64,000 nt of DNA from CAVSRC01 sp963762605 (GCA_963762605.1 CAVXLJ010000017.1:248001-312000), one strand, 5' to 3'; positions 40,135-49,389 are shown, counted from the stretch's first letter. Program-made: numbers and translations. The notes: generated by a model not told the origin, from the sequence alone.

Positions 40135-41013
40135 TCAGGCGGCGACGGCCGGGACCGACAGGTTGTCGAGGGAGGAGACGATGTGCTCGGCAAGCGCGTC
40201 GACGATCGGCGAGGCCGGCCGGTTCCACGAGCGCACCAGGCCGATCTGGCAGGCCGGCAGGCGCGGAAAGCCGTCGGTTTCGCCGAGCACCCGCATGCCG
40301 GGCCTCAGCGCCGATTCGGCGAGCACGCTGACCGCCAGTCCGGCGAGCACCGCCGCCGCCGTCGCGGTGGCGTTGGCGCTCTGGTAGAGCACGCGATATT
40401 TGCGGCCGGCGTCGGTCAGGGCCTCGACGGCCGCGGCGCGCCACATGCACGGCGGCTTCGACAGCGCCAGCGGCAGCACCTCCTCGTCGGCGATCGCATG
40501 GTGGGCCGAGGTCACCCAGAGCAGCGGCTCCTGGCGGATCACTTCGACATTGCTCTCGCCGCAACGGGTGACGATGCCGAGGTCGATCTCGCCGGAACGG
40601 GCCTGGCGGATCAGCTCGGAAGACTGGTCGCAGACGACCGACACCTCGACACGTGGATTGGAGCGGGCGAAGCGCGCCAGCACCTCGGGCAGGAAGCGGT
40701 CGGCATAATCGTCCGGAGTTCCAAGGCGAACGGCGCCGGTGAGCTCGGCATCGTCGAAGGCGGCGACGGTCTCGTCGTTCAGCCGCATCATGCGGCGGGC
40801 GAAGCCGAGCAGGCGCTCGCCCTCCTCGGTCAGCCGGGAGGCGCGGCCGTCGCGCTCGAAGATCGGCTTGCCGATGCGCTCCTCGAGCCGGCGCATCTGC
40901 ATCGACACCGCCGACTGGGTCTTGAAGACCGCCTCGGCCGCGCGCGTGAAGCTGCCGGTTTCGACGATGGCGATGAAGGTGCGCAGCTGATCGAGATCGA
41001 GCGTTGCGGCCAT
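40135..41013 (-). CDS. LysR-family regulator (VtlR/LsrB-like)
   Basis: A 292-residue LTTR. The N-terminal helix-turn-helix (about 5-64) reads DQLRTFIAIVETGSFTRAAE, then AVFKTQSAVSMQMRRLEERIG. This combination resembles rhizobial LsrB and Brucella VtlR, known activators of small-protein (DUF1127) genes and small RNAs; the similarity is by eye only. It diverges from a DUF1127 gene across 168 bases, which supports that role. The effector-binding domain (about 90-292) is complete. Confidence 0.88.
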   Translation of the reverse strand: MAATLDLDQLRTFIAIVETGSFTRAAEAVFKTQSAVSMQMRRLEERIGKPIFERDGRASRLTEEGERLLGFARRMMRLNDETVAAFDDAELTGAVRLGTPDDYADRFLPEVLARFARSNPRVEVSVVCDQSSELIRQARSGEIDLGIVTRCGESNVEVIRQEPLLWVTSAHHAIADEEVLPLALSKPPCMWRAAAVEALTDAGRKYRVLYQSANATATAAAVLAGLAVSVLAESALRPGMRVLGETDGFPRLPACQIGLVRSWNRPASPIVDALAEHIVSSLDNLSVPAVAA

Positions 41014-41061
41014 TTTCTGCCCTCCGGGTTCATCAACCAAAGCGATGGCAGATATTAGAAA

Positions 41062-41075
41062 CATTCGTTGGAATG
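41062..41075. promoter_or_regulatory. Inverted repeat between LysR-family and DUF1127 genes
   Basis: CATTC (41062-41066), a 4-base spacer GTTG, then GAATG (41071-41075). It lies 49 bases from the LysR-type start and 107 bases from the DUF1127 start, in the AT-rich part of the divergent gap. It is a plausible LysR-family site, but the half-site spacing is shorter than the usual T-N11-A form. Confidence 0.4.
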
Positions 41076-41181
41076 ATCAATCTCGCCCCTGCATATATCG
41101 GGTGTCGCCGAACAATCGAGTCCCCTACCCCTGCCCCGGATTGGGCCGCAGACGGCCCGCGACGCCCCGAAGGAGCACGAA

Positions 41182-41505
41182 ATGGCCACCACCGACCTCA
41201 CCCAGAGCCCGCCGGCCACCACGAGCGCGAAGCTGTTGCAGCTCGTTTTGGCCGGTCTTGCCCGCCTCGTCGTCGTCTGGCGCGCCGCGCGCAACCGTCG
41301 CTCGGTCGCCCGTCTGCTGGAATGGGACGATCACATGCTGCGCGATGTCGGCCTGACGGCGGGCGACGTGCGCTCCGCCCTGGCGTCGCCGCTGGGCGAC
41401 GACCCGTCCTTTCGCCTGGGCGCCATATCGCGCGAGCGGCGCGCGGCCATCAGGGCCGTCGCCGAGGATCGGCGTCGCCGTTGGCACGGCTTTCCGGGAG
41501 CGTGA
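41182..41505 (+). CDS. DUF1127 protein, third copy
   Basis: A 107-residue protein with a central DUF1127 motif: RLLEWDDHMLRDVGLTAGDV. It is longer than the two copies at 17.8-18.2 kb because of an N-terminal span (LLQLVLAGLARLVVVWRAA), which could be a membrane or amphipathic helix, and an Arg-rich tail. AAGGAG precedes the ATG by about 7 bases. It diverges from a VtlR/LsrB-like regulator, and DUF1127 genes are known targets of VtlR in Brucella. Followed by a strong terminator. Confidence 0.85.
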   Translation: MATTDLTQSPPATTSAKLLQLVLAGLARLVVVWRAARNRRSVARLLEWDDHMLRDVGLTAGDVRSALASPLGDDPSFRLGAISRERRAAIRAVAEDRRRRWHGFPGA

Positions 41506-41551
41506 CCTCGATTCAGCGGAGCTGCTGGTCCCCTGGAAGCTCCGGCAACCT

Positions 41552-41580
41552 GGCCCGCCGTTCATTCGGCGGGCCTTTTT
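41552..41580 (+). terminator. Rho-independent terminator after the third DUF1127 gene
   Basis: A 9-bp stem GGCCCGCCG / CGGCGGGCC with loop TTCATT, followed by TTTTT. It ends 15 bases before the stop of the convergent universal stress protein gene. Confidence 0.93.
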
Positions 41581-41594
41581 CGTTCGGGCGGCGC

Positions 41595-42446
41595 CTAATG
41601 CGCCATCAGCACCGGCAGGGTCATCGATTCCAGGATGCCGCGCGTCGCCCCGCCGAGGAAGAACTCGCGCATGCGGCTGTGGCCATAACCGCCCATCACC
41701 ATCCAATCGGCCGCTTCGTCAGCGGCGAAGCTGAGGATGGTCTGGCCGATATCGCCGGTCGCATTGGTGATCTCGCGCACTTCCACATGCAGCTCGTGGC
41801 GGGCGAGATGGGTGGCAATGTCGGCACCGGCCAGTTCGGTCGACCGCTTGATGCTCTCCTTGACGATGACGACCACCACCTCCCGGGCAAGATGGAGCAG
41901 CGGCATGGCGGCGCGCACGGCGTGCGCCGCCGCGGCGCTGCCGTCCCACGCGACGATGGCGCGGCCGGGAGCGAACGCCTCCACCCCGGCATAAGGGACG
42001 ATGAGGATCGGGGCACCCGACTGGAAGAGCATCGCCTCGATCAGCGCCTCGCGCATCGGCTCGGGTGCATCGGGATTCTGCTGACCGACGACAAGCAGGT
42101 CGCTCAACGCCAGGCTGCGCGTTACCCCCTCCAGTCCGTCGCTGCCCACCGATTCGGTGGTGCGCGACTCGTAGCGCAAGCCGGACGCAGCTGCCACCTT
42201 GGCAAAGGCGGCGGCGGCCGACTTGGCATCGTTCACGGCCTGCTCGTGGGCTGCGACGATGAGATCGGTCGGTAGCGGCGTGGTCATCGTGTAGACGGGC
42301 ACCACCGGCTCGAAGGCGAGGGCAACGCCGGTAAGGTGTGCATCAAGCCGGCGCGCAAGATCGGTGGCAATCACCATCGGGCGGCGGGCGCCGCTGAGAT
42401 CGACGATGACGTGCATGTCATTGATCGTACTGACCGCGTTGTTCAT
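41595..42446 (-). CDS. Universal stress protein, tandem UspA domains
   Basis: A 283-residue protein with two Usp folds. The C-terminal fold has the nucleotide-binding motif GGYGHSRMREFFLGGATRG (G-x2-G-x9-G-T type), indicating ATP binding. The N-terminal fold has VVGQQNPDAPEPMREALIEAM instead of the full motif. The start MNNAVSTINDMHV follows no clear ribosome-binding site; a later ATG (MHVIVDLSG, residue 11) is possible. Usually expressed in stress; stands alone here. Confidence 0.9.
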   Translation of the reverse strand: MNNAVSTINDMHVIVDLSGARRPMVIATDLARRLDAHLTGVALAFEPVVPVYTMTTPLPTDLIVAAHEQAVNDAKSAAAAFAKVAAASGLRYESRTTESVGSDGLEGVTRSLALSDLLVVGQQNPDAPEPMREALIEAMLFQSGAPILIVPYAGVEAFAPGRAIVAWDGSAAAAHAVRAAMPLLHLAREVVVVIVKESIKRSTELAGADIATHLARHELHVEVREITNATGDIGQTILSFAADEAADWMVMGGYGHSRMREFFLGGATRGILESMTLPVLMAH

Positions 42447-42544
42447 GGTAGTGCCCCTCCTCCTTGATACCGGTCAGCATCGTGTCGGGCGGCGTCGGCC
42501 ACCTTGACCGGGATCAAACCACTTCTGCCACACCGGCGCTGTCC

Positions 42545-43918
42545 TCAATAGGCATAAGCCTCGAAGATCTTGTCGATATCGCCATGCCAGTCGCGCTCGT
42601 ATTCGCGCATGATCTGGTCCGCCGGTGTCATTCCGCTGGCAAGAACCTCCTCGATGGACGACAGGAAGATCGTCTCGTCGATACCCTCACCATTAAGATA
42701 GGAACGCCGGGCCAGCCCCGCACGCGCGAGCGCCACGATGTCGCGGCCGATCTCGCCAACCGTGCGGCCGCGGACGGTTGCGTTCAGCCCGTGCCTCGGC
42801 ACCGCGTCGCGCAAGGCTTCGCGATCGGCGCCGGTCCACTCCTTGACGATCTGCCAGGCGCCGTCGAGGGAAGCCGAATCGTAGAGCAGCCCGACCCACA
42901 GCGCCGGCACGGCACAAATACGCCGGCCCGGGCCACCGTCGGCACCGCGCATCTCGATGTAGTTCTTCAGCCGCACTTCGGGGAACAGGGTGGACAGGTG
43001 GTTCTTCCAGTCGGCCATGGTCGGCTGGGCGTCGGGCAGGCTGTTGTCGAGGCTGCCGGCGAGGTAGCTGCGGAAGGTGGTGCCGGTGACGTCGAAATAG
43101 CGGTCGCCGCGCTTGACGAAATACATCGGCACATCGAGCGCCCAGTCGACGTAGCGCTCAAAGCTGAAGCCGTCCTCGAAGGCGAAGGGCAACATGCCGG
43201 TGCGCGCCGGGTCGGTATCGCGCCACATCTCGGCGCGATAGGACTGGAAGCCGTTGGGCCTGCCCTCGGCGAACGGCGAATTGGCGAAGAGCGCGGTGAC
43301 CACCGGCTGCAGGGAGAGGCCGACGCGCATCTTGCTAACCATGTCGGCCTCGTCGGAGAAATCGAGATTGGCCTGGATGGTGCAAGTCCTCAGCATCATG
43401 TCGAGGCCATGACCGCCGACCTTGGGCATGTAGGCGCGCATGATGTCGTAGCGCTGCTTGGGCATGACGGGCGTCTCGCCGCGCGACCATTTCGGCGAAA
43501 AACCGGAGCCAAGAAACCCGATGCCCAGCGGCGTGGCGCACTCGCGCACCTGGGCAAGATGCGCGTTCACCTCGCGGCAGGTCTGGTGGATGGTCTTCAG
43601 AGGCGCGCCGGAGAGCTCCAGCTGGCCGCCGGGTTCCAGCGATATGGCGCCGAGGCCGAGCGGGTCGGTCAGGCCAATGATGCGGCCGCCGTCTTCGATC
43701 CGGTGCCAACCGAGCAGCCCTTCCATCGCCTCGAGGAGACGACGGATGCCGCGCGGCCCTTCATAGGGGACCGGCGCATGGTCGGCGAGGTAGAAGCCGA
43801 ACTTCTCGTGCTCGGTGCCGACCCGCCATTCGGACTTCGGCTTTGAGCCCGATTCGAGCGTCTCCACGAGCTGGTCGCGGGATTCGATCGGCGTCGCGTC
43901 AGAGACGTCGCGTGCCAT
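42545..43918 (-). CDS. gshA: Glutamate-cysteine ligase, plant/alphaproteobacterial type
   Basis: A 457-residue enzyme for the first step of glutathione synthesis, ATP + Glu + Cys to gamma-Glu-Cys. It belongs to the class shared by plants and alphaproteobacteria (GSH1-like). Characteristic stretches: EWRVGTEHEKFGFY, ISLEPGGQLELSGAPL, RTCTIQANLDFSDEADM and YIEMRGADGGPG. The length is right. It lies downstream of rsmE on the same strand with a 75-base gap, an order common in rhizobia. Confidence 0.95.
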   Translation of the reverse strand: MARDVSDATPIESRDQLVETLESGSKPKSEWRVGTEHEKFGFYLADHAPVPYEGPRGIRRLLEAMEGLLGWHRIEDGGRIIGLTDPLGLGAISLEPGGQLELSGAPLKTIHQTCREVNAHLAQVRECATPLGIGFLGSGFSPKWSRGETPVMPKQRYDIMRAYMPKVGGHGLDMMLRTCTIQANLDFSDEADMVSKMRVGLSLQPVVTALFANSPFAEGRPNGFQSYRAEMWRDTDPARTGMLPFAFEDGFSFERYVDWALDVPMYFVKRGDRYFDVTGTTFRSYLAGSLDNSLPDAQPTMADWKNHLSTLFPEVRLKNYIEMRGADGGPGRRICAVPALWVGLLYDSASLDGAWQIVKEWTGADREALRDAVPRHGLNATVRGRTVGEIGRDIVALARAGLARRSYLNGEGIDETIFLSSIEEVLASGMTPADQIMREYERDWHGDIDKIFEAYAY

Positions 43919-43993
43919 TCAGAAGGGCTTTCCGAGCGCTAGAGGGAAACGGGGGCGGCAGATTAGAACAGTCCGGGCCGTGTGCAAGCCCGC

Positions 43994-44779
43994 TCAATGT
44001 GGGGCCGGCGGCCCGTTCCGCCAGTCCCCCAGCGCCGACTGGACCAGCGCCAGGGCAGCCACGGCGGCGGTGTCGGCCCGCAAGATCCGCGGTCCCAGCG
44101 GCAGTGCGATGACAAACGGCCGCGAGCGCAATAATTGCCGTTCCTCAACCGAGAAGCCACCCTCCGGGCCGATCAGAATGGCGAGCGGCGCCGGCGCCAC
44201 CCCTGACAATATTGACAGGGGATCGGCCCGCTCATCGCTCTCGTCGCAGAAGATCAGCCGACGGCCGTCCTCCCGCCCGGACCAGGTTTCGAGCAGGTGG
44301 CGGAGCGCGATTGGCTCGTCGATGGCGGGAATCGTAAGAATGCCGCACTGCTCGGCCGCCTCGATGGCATTCGATTCCATGCGTTCCAGGTTCACCTTGC
44401 TGACCTGGACGTGCTGGGTAAGGACCGGGCGCAGGCGGCCCGCGCCCATCTCCACCGCCTTCTGCACCATGTAGTCGAGGCGCGCCTGCTTGAGCGGCGC
44501 GAAAATGTAGTGCAGGTCGGGATGGGCCGGCTGGGCGCGCAGCGGCTCGCCGATCTCCAGGCTCCACGCCTTGCGCCCGCCACCACGCAAGATCGCCTGC
44601 CATTCGCCATCGCGGCCGTTGAAGACACGGATGCCGGTGCCGTCCGACAGGCGCAGAACGTTGACCAGATAGTTCGCCTGATTGCGGTCGAGCACGACCG
44701 TCGAGCCGGCAACGAAGCGGGTCGAGCGCAGGAACAGGCGGATGGAGGTGAGATCGTGGGCCGTCATCGCTGGGTTCAT
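43994..44779 (-). CDS. rsmE: 16S rRNA (uracil(1498)-N(3))-methyltransferase RsmE
   Basis: A 261-residue SPOUT methyltransferase that modifies U1498 in 16S rRNA. The trefoil-knot motifs LAILIGPEGGFSVEE and LGPRILRADTAAVAAL are complete. The N-terminal PUA-like part begins RLFLRSTRF. Two ATGs are possible (44779 and 44767); neither has a strong ribosome-binding site. It precedes gshA on the same strand. Confidence 0.93.
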   Translation of the reverse strand: MNPAMTAHDLTSIRLFLRSTRFVAGSTVVLDRNQANYLVNVLRLSDGTGIRVFNGRDGEWQAILRGGGRKAWSLEIGEPLRAQPAHPDLHYIFAPLKQARLDYMVQKAVEMGAGRLRPVLTQHVQVSKVNLERMESNAIEAAEQCGILTIPAIDEPIALRHLLETWSGREDGRRLIFCDESDERADPLSILSGVAPAPLAILIGPEGGFSVEERQLLRSRPFVIALPLGPRILRADTAAVAALALVQSALGDWRNGPPAPH

Positions 44780-44854
44780 ATCACGCGGCGGCCGATTGCA
44801 CATGCGGCTTCAAGTGCACGCCGACCGGCCGGTTGCGGCGGCCGCGCGCTTCCT

Positions 44855-45307
44855 TCAAGCCGCTTTTGGCGCAACTTTGCGGCCGAGGCGGAGATGCCGG
44901 GCAACCCACCACCACTGGATCAGGATCGCCGCCAAAGCGGGGACCGCGACGAGGACCGCGAAGCTTATAAGTTGCGCCAGGGCGGATTCGTCGGCCACGT
45001 CCGTTGGGTCCGTGGTCAGGGCGCCAAAGATTGCGGGGGCGGCGAGAACCAGCAGGAGGATGACCATGAGGACGATTGCCGCCCAACGGATCGCAGTCCG
45101 CTGCCCGCCGACGGCCATGACGATCAGGAAGACGACCGCGGTCCCGATCGCCACGATCGCCATACCCGCCGCCATCGCGACGAGGGCGAAACCCACGTGT
45201 GGTCCCGGCGGGACGACAAACCCGAGCAATATGGCTCCGCCCGCGAAAGCCATGGCCACGCCCCACGAAACAATGGCCGCCAGAGCGACGGCACCCAGTG
45301 TGCGCAT
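44855..45307 (-). CDS. Hypothetical membrane protein
   Basis: A 150-residue protein with four likely membrane spans: AVALAAIVSWGVAMAFAGGAI, ALVAMAAGMAIVAIGTAVVF, WAAIVLMVILLLVLAAPAI and LISFAVLVAVPALAAILIQ. The start at 45307 begins MRTLGAV, in front of the first span. I do not recognise a family. It diverges from xseA and lies upstream of rsmE on the same strand with a 75-base gap. The basic C-terminal tail (RHLRLGRKVAPK) should face the cytoplasm. Confidence 0.65.
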   Translation of the reverse strand: MRTLGAVALAAIVSWGVAMAFAGGAILLGFVVPPGPHVGFALVAMAAGMAIVAIGTAVVFLIVMAVGGQRTAIRWAAIVLMVILLLVLAAPAIFGALTTDPTDVADESALAQLISFAVLVAVPALAAILIQWWWVARHLRLGRKVAPKAA

Positions 45308-45445
45308 CAAAGATCGTCCACCTCGCGACGCCCGGCGTCCATGTAGCACGGCTGATCGGCCCTGCGCGACCGATGAGGCGGGACGGAACGCGCTGCAGAG
45401 CATCAGGCCTTGACCCGGACCTTCCCAGGCGGCACCCATGACGCC

Positions 45446-46861
45446 ATGAGCGAACCCGCCGCCAACGTCGCCGAATACAGCGTCTCCGAGATTTCGGCGG
45501 CACTGAAGCGCACCGTCGAGGACACCTACGGCTATGTGCGCGTGCGCGGCGAGATTTCCGGTTACCGGGGGCCGCATTCTTCCGGCCACAGCTATTTCTC
45601 GCTGAAGGACGACAAGGCGCGGCTGGAGGCGGTCGTCTGGCGGGGGACGGCCGCGAAGCTGAAGTTCAAGCCGGAGGAAGGCGCCGAGGTGGTCGCCACC
45701 GGCAGGCTCACCACCTTCGCCGGCCAGTCGAAATACCAGCTCGTCGTCGAGGCACTGGAGCCGGCCGGGGTCGGCGCGCTGATGGCGCTCCTGGAAGCCC
45801 GGCGCAAGGCGCTGGCGGCGGAAGGCCTGTTCGCCGAGGCGCGCAAGCAGCTCCTGCCCTATCTGCCGCGGGTGATCGGCGTGGTCACCTCGCCGACCGG
45901 CGCGGTGATTCGCGACATCCTGCATCGGCTGGCCGACCGCTTCCCGACGCATGTGCTGGTCTGGCCGGTGCGCGTGCAGGGCGAAACCAGCGCGGCGGAA
46001 GTGGCGGCGGCGATCGCGGGCTTCAATGCGCTGCCGAAGGGCGGCGCGATTCCGCGGCCGGACCTGCTGATCGTGGCGCGCGGCGGCGGGAGCCTGGAGG
46101 ATCTGTGGAGCTTCAATGAGGAGATCGTCGTGCGCGCCGCAGCGGCGTCCGACATCCCGCTGATTTCGGCGGTCGGCCACGAGACCGACTACACGCTGAT
46201 CGATTATGCCGCCGATGTGCGCGCGCCGACGCCGACGGCCGCCGCCGAGATGGCGGTGCCGGTGCGCTCGGAGCTGATCGAGACGGTCGGCGATCTCGGC
46301 GGACGGCTTGCCGGGGCGGCGCTGAGGCACATCGAAACGAACCGGCGCGAGCTGCGCGCTGCGGCCCGCGCGCTACCGCGGGCGGAAGATCTCTTTGCCA
46401 TGCCGCGGCGGGTCTTCGACGAGCTGGCGAGCCGCATCGGCCGGGCCCTGACCGCCAACACGAATGCCCATCGCGCCCGCCTCGACCGGGTGGCAGTGCG
46501 TCTGTCGCCGGCCGGGCTCGACCGCGTGATCGAGCGGGCGCGCGAGCGGCTGAGCCATGCGGGCGACCGCAAGAGCCTGTTCCTAACGCGCCGCATCGAG
46601 CGACTGCGTGATCGTCTCGGCGCAGCGGCGAAGCTTCTCGACGTGGTGAGCTATCGCTCGATTCTCGAACGCGGCTTCGCGCTGGTGAGCGATCCCGACA
46701 CGCACGAACCGATCCGATCGGCGGCGGCCGTTGCCGACGGCACGGCGCTCGACATCGAGTTCCACGACGGCCATGTGCGCGCCGTCTCCGGCGGCGCGAC
46801 CGCGCCCAAGCCGAAGCGGCGCAAGCCGGCCGGCGGCGGCTCGCAGGGCAGCCTGCTGTAG
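45446..46861 (+). CDS. xseA: Exodeoxyribonuclease VII large subunit
   Basis: A 471-residue nuclease subunit. The N-terminal OB-fold has YGYVRVRGEISGYRGPHSSGH; the catalytic domain contains ARGGGSLEDLWSFNEE and SAVGHETDYTLID, both hallmarks of XseA. A coiled-coil region follows and the C-terminal end reads ILERGFALVSDPD. It works with the small subunit XseB (not in this window) in mismatch repair and recombination. The ATG at 45446 removes a 12-residue extension from the earlier ATG at 45410. Confidence 0.93.
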   Translation: MSEPAANVAEYSVSEISAALKRTVEDTYGYVRVRGEISGYRGPHSSGHSYFSLKDDKARLEAVVWRGTAAKLKFKPEEGAEVVATGRLTTFAGQSKYQLVVEALEPAGVGALMALLEARRKALAAEGLFAEARKQLLPYLPRVIGVVTSPTGAVIRDILHRLADRFPTHVLVWPVRVQGETSAAEVAAAIAGFNALPKGGAIPRPDLLIVARGGGSLEDLWSFNEEIVVRAAAASDIPLISAVGHETDYTLIDYAADVRAPTPTAAAEMAVPVRSELIETVGDLGGRLAGAALRHIETNRRELRAAARALPRAEDLFAMPRRVFDELASRIGRALTANTNAHRARLDRVAVRLSPAGLDRVIERARERLSHAGDRKSLFLTRRIERLRDRLGAAAKLLDVVSYRSILERGFALVSDPDTHEPIRSAAAVADGTALDIEFHDGHVRAVSGGATAPKPKRRKPAGGGSQGSLL

Positions 46862-47014
46862 GACATGCGGACCTGGGTCCCCCAGGGATCGTCACCTCCC
46901 CCCGACGGCTGGAGGCGACCGTGCTGCACCGCCGGCGCCTTCATCCTCTGATTCAGGTTGAAGAGCCAGCTTCGCCGGATTCCTGAGTCGGCTGAATCAC
47001 TTGGTGGCGAAATC

Positions 47015-47576
47015 TCACGACAGTCTCAGCCGCATCACATGCCGCCTTGTGCCAGTCATGCCGAGATCGCGGAAGCCAGCCTCGGCAAAGACCGGCACGA
47101 AGCCCATGAAGCGGAAGCTCGGCGAGTCCGGATCGACCGGATAGGCCTCGACCACCGTGGCGCCGTTGGCGCGGGCATGATCGATGGCGCCGGCGAGCAG
47201 CCGGCGCACCAGCCCCTGCCCCACGCAGACGGCGGGGAACGTAGAAGCAGATGAGCGACCAGATCACCTCGCCGGGCTCTGCCGGCGGGCCGCCGAGAGC
47301 ACGATGGGTTTGGCGCGGTGCGATCGACACCCAGCCGACCACATCCTCCCCGTCGTCATAGGCCAGAAGCCCGACCGGCGTGCCGGCGGCAATGCGCTCT
47401 TCCATCATGCGCTTGCGGTCGGCTCCCGCCTGAAGCTTGGCCTCCTCGGCGCTCCGCCGCCAGACCATGCACCAGCAATGTTTCGGCGCGCCGGGCGCCG
47501 AAAAGAAACGCTCGAAGGCATCGACGTTGGCCGAGGTCACCGGCCGGAAATCGAGATGGCGAGGCGCGTCGGACAT
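47015..47576 (-). pseudogene. GNAT-family acetyltransferase, frameshifted
   Basis: Reading from an ATG at 47576, a GNAT N-terminal half is visible: FRPVTSANVDAFERFFSA, then VGWVSIAPRQTHRALGG and WSLICFYVPRRLRG. The continuation GQGLVRRLLAGAIDHARANG, ending FMGFVPVFAEAGFRDLG, lies in another frame. The shift occurs at a run of four C (47219-47222 on the plus strand); one base fewer would restore RRLRGQGLVRRLL, the acetyl-CoA motif A. Either the gene is inactive or the run is misread. It would use acetyl-CoA to modify an unknown amine. The stop of the C-terminal part is at 47015. Confidence 0.8.
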
Positions 47577-47620
47577 GCCGCGCAGGATGGTGCGCGGCGG
47601 GGTGCGGCGCCACCCGTTTC

Positions 47621-49294
47621 TTACCGCCGGCCGGTGCCGCGGATTTCGGAGAGCGTGCGCGACGGGGTGATCGCTTCCGGATCGAAGGCGAGGTCGATGA
47701 TCGCCGGCTTGCCGGCTTCCACGCAACGCTCGAAGGCAGCGGCGAAATCGTCCGTCTTCGCCACCGTCTCGCCGTGGCCACCGCAGGCGCGGGCAAAGGC
47801 CGCAAAATCCGGATTGGATAGGTCGGTAGCGACGGGACGGTGCGGATAGGCGCGCTCCTGGTGCATGCGGATGGTGCCGTGGATGCCGTTGTTGACCACC
47901 ACCACGACGATCGCCGCCCGCTCCTGAACGGCGGTGACGAATTCCTGCATGGTCATCTGGAAGTCGCCGTCGCCGGCAAAGACCACCACCATGCGCCGCG
48001 GGTATCTCAGCTTGGCGGCGAGCCCCGCCGGCAGGCCGTAGCCCATCGAGCCGGAGCCGGGCGCAAGCTGGGTGCCGAAGCGGCGATGGCGGAAGAAGCG
48101 ATGCACCCAGACGGAATAGTTGCCGGCGGCGCTGGCGACGATGGCGTCCTCGGGCAGGCGCTGGCCGAGCCAGGCGACGATCCGGCTGAGCTGCACCGGG
48201 CCGGGATTGTCGCGCGGCGCCGACCAGGTGCGGTACTCGGCGTTGGCGGCTTCGGCGCTGCCGCGCCACGGGATTTCGTTCGGCGGCTGCAGACCTTCCA
48301 GCGCCGCGGCAAACGCGGTCGGGCTGGCATTGATGGCCAGCGTCGGCCGATAGAGGCGACCGAGTTCTTCTGCCCCCGGATGAACATGGACCAGCGTCTG
48401 GCGGGGCTCGGGGATGTCGATCAGCGCATAGCCGGAGGACTGCTGCTCGCTCATGCGCCCGCCGATAAGGAGCAACAGGTCCGCTTGCCTGACGCGATCG
48501 GCAAGCGCCGGATTGATGCCTACCCCGATATCGCCGGCATAGTTCGGATGCCCATGATCGAAGAGGCCCTGACGGCGCCACGAGCAGCCGACTGGAACGG
48601 CGAAGCGTTCTGCGAAGCGCTGTAACGCGGCGACCGCGGCCTCGCTCCAGCGCGAGCCGCCGGCGATGACAAAGGGGCGCTTGGCCCGCCACAGCAGCTT
48701 CTGCAGTTCGGCCATCTGGGTGAGGCCGGGATGGGTCTCGACCTGCGTCCACGGGCGCGGATTGGCCACCTCCGAGGTCTGGCGCAAGACGTCCTCGGGC
48801 AGCGCCAGCACCACCGGGCCGGGGCGGCCCGAGGTCGCCTCGTAGAAGGCGCGGCTGACGGCCTCGCCGACGCGGTCGGCGCGGTCGATCTCCTCGATCC
48901 ACTTCGCCATCTGGCCGAACATGCGGCGGAAATCGATCTCCTGAAACGCCTCGCGCCCGCGCATGGAGCGTCCGACCTGGCCGATGAAGACGATCATCGG
49001 GGTCGAATCCTGACGGCCGACATGGATGCCGGCGGACGCATTGGTGGCGCCGGGTCCGCGCGTCACCATGAGGATGCCGGGGCGGCCGGTGAGCTTGCCC
49101 CAGGCTTCGGCGGCCATTGCCGCGCCACCTTCCTGGCGGCAGAGCGTCACGGCGATCCTGGAATCGTGCAGGGCGTCGAGCAGCGCCAGATAGCTTTCGC
49201 CGGGCACGCAAAAAACGCGCTCGACACCGTTTTGCTCCAGCGCCTCGACGATCAGTTGCGCTGCCGTCGGCTGGTTTTCTGTGCCGTGCGCCAT
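47621..49294 (-). CDS. Thiamine-diphosphate-dependent enzyme, acetolactate synthase-like, substrate unknown
   Basis: A 557-residue three-domain ThDP enzyme. The N-terminal Pyr domain carries the catalytic Glu near residue 55 in CRQEGGAAMAAEAWGKLTG. The middle domain includes LLLIGGRMSEQQSSGY. The PP domain has VVVFAGDGDFQMTMQEF and the Mg-binding VVVNNGIHG. It resembles acetolactate synthase large subunits but has no regulatory-subunit gene nearby and is not in a branched-chain amino-acid cluster. It may be a decarboxylase or carboligase. I chose the ATG at 49294 with a GGCGGAG site in front; ATGs at 49324 and 49369 are alternatives. Confidence 0.85.
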   Translation of the reverse strand: MAHGTENQPTAAQLIVEALEQNGVERVFCVPGESYLALLDALHDSRIAVTLCRQEGGAAMAAEAWGKLTGRPGILMVTRGPGATNASAGIHVGRQDSTPMIVFIGQVGRSMRGREAFQEIDFRRMFGQMAKWIEEIDRADRVGEAVSRAFYEATSGRPGPVVLALPEDVLRQTSEVANPRPWTQVETHPGLTQMAELQKLLWRAKRPFVIAGGSRWSEAAVAALQRFAERFAVPVGCSWRRQGLFDHGHPNYAGDIGVGINPALADRVRQADLLLLIGGRMSEQQSSGYALIDIPEPRQTLVHVHPGAEELGRLYRPTLAINASPTAFAAALEGLQPPNEIPWRGSAEAANAEYRTWSAPRDNPGPVQLSRIVAWLGQRLPEDAIVASAAGNYSVWVHRFFRHRRFGTQLAPGSGSMGYGLPAGLAAKLRYPRRMVVVFAGDGDFQMTMQEFVTAVQERAAIVVVVVNNGIHGTIRMHQERAYPHRPVATDLSNPDFAAFARACGGHGETVAKTDDFAAAFERCVEAGKPAIIDLAFDPEAITPSRTLSEIRGTGRR

Positions 49295-49389
49295 CACTCC
49301 GCCCTCACGCAATCCGTCACTCATTCGCGGGCCCCATATAGCAGCCCGGGAAGCGGCCATACAAAGCAACCGCTGGCGGCGTTTTGCCC

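Noticed and set aside
42464..43846. A 460-codon plus-strand frame
   Set aside because: Opposite gshA, which is complete and conserved.
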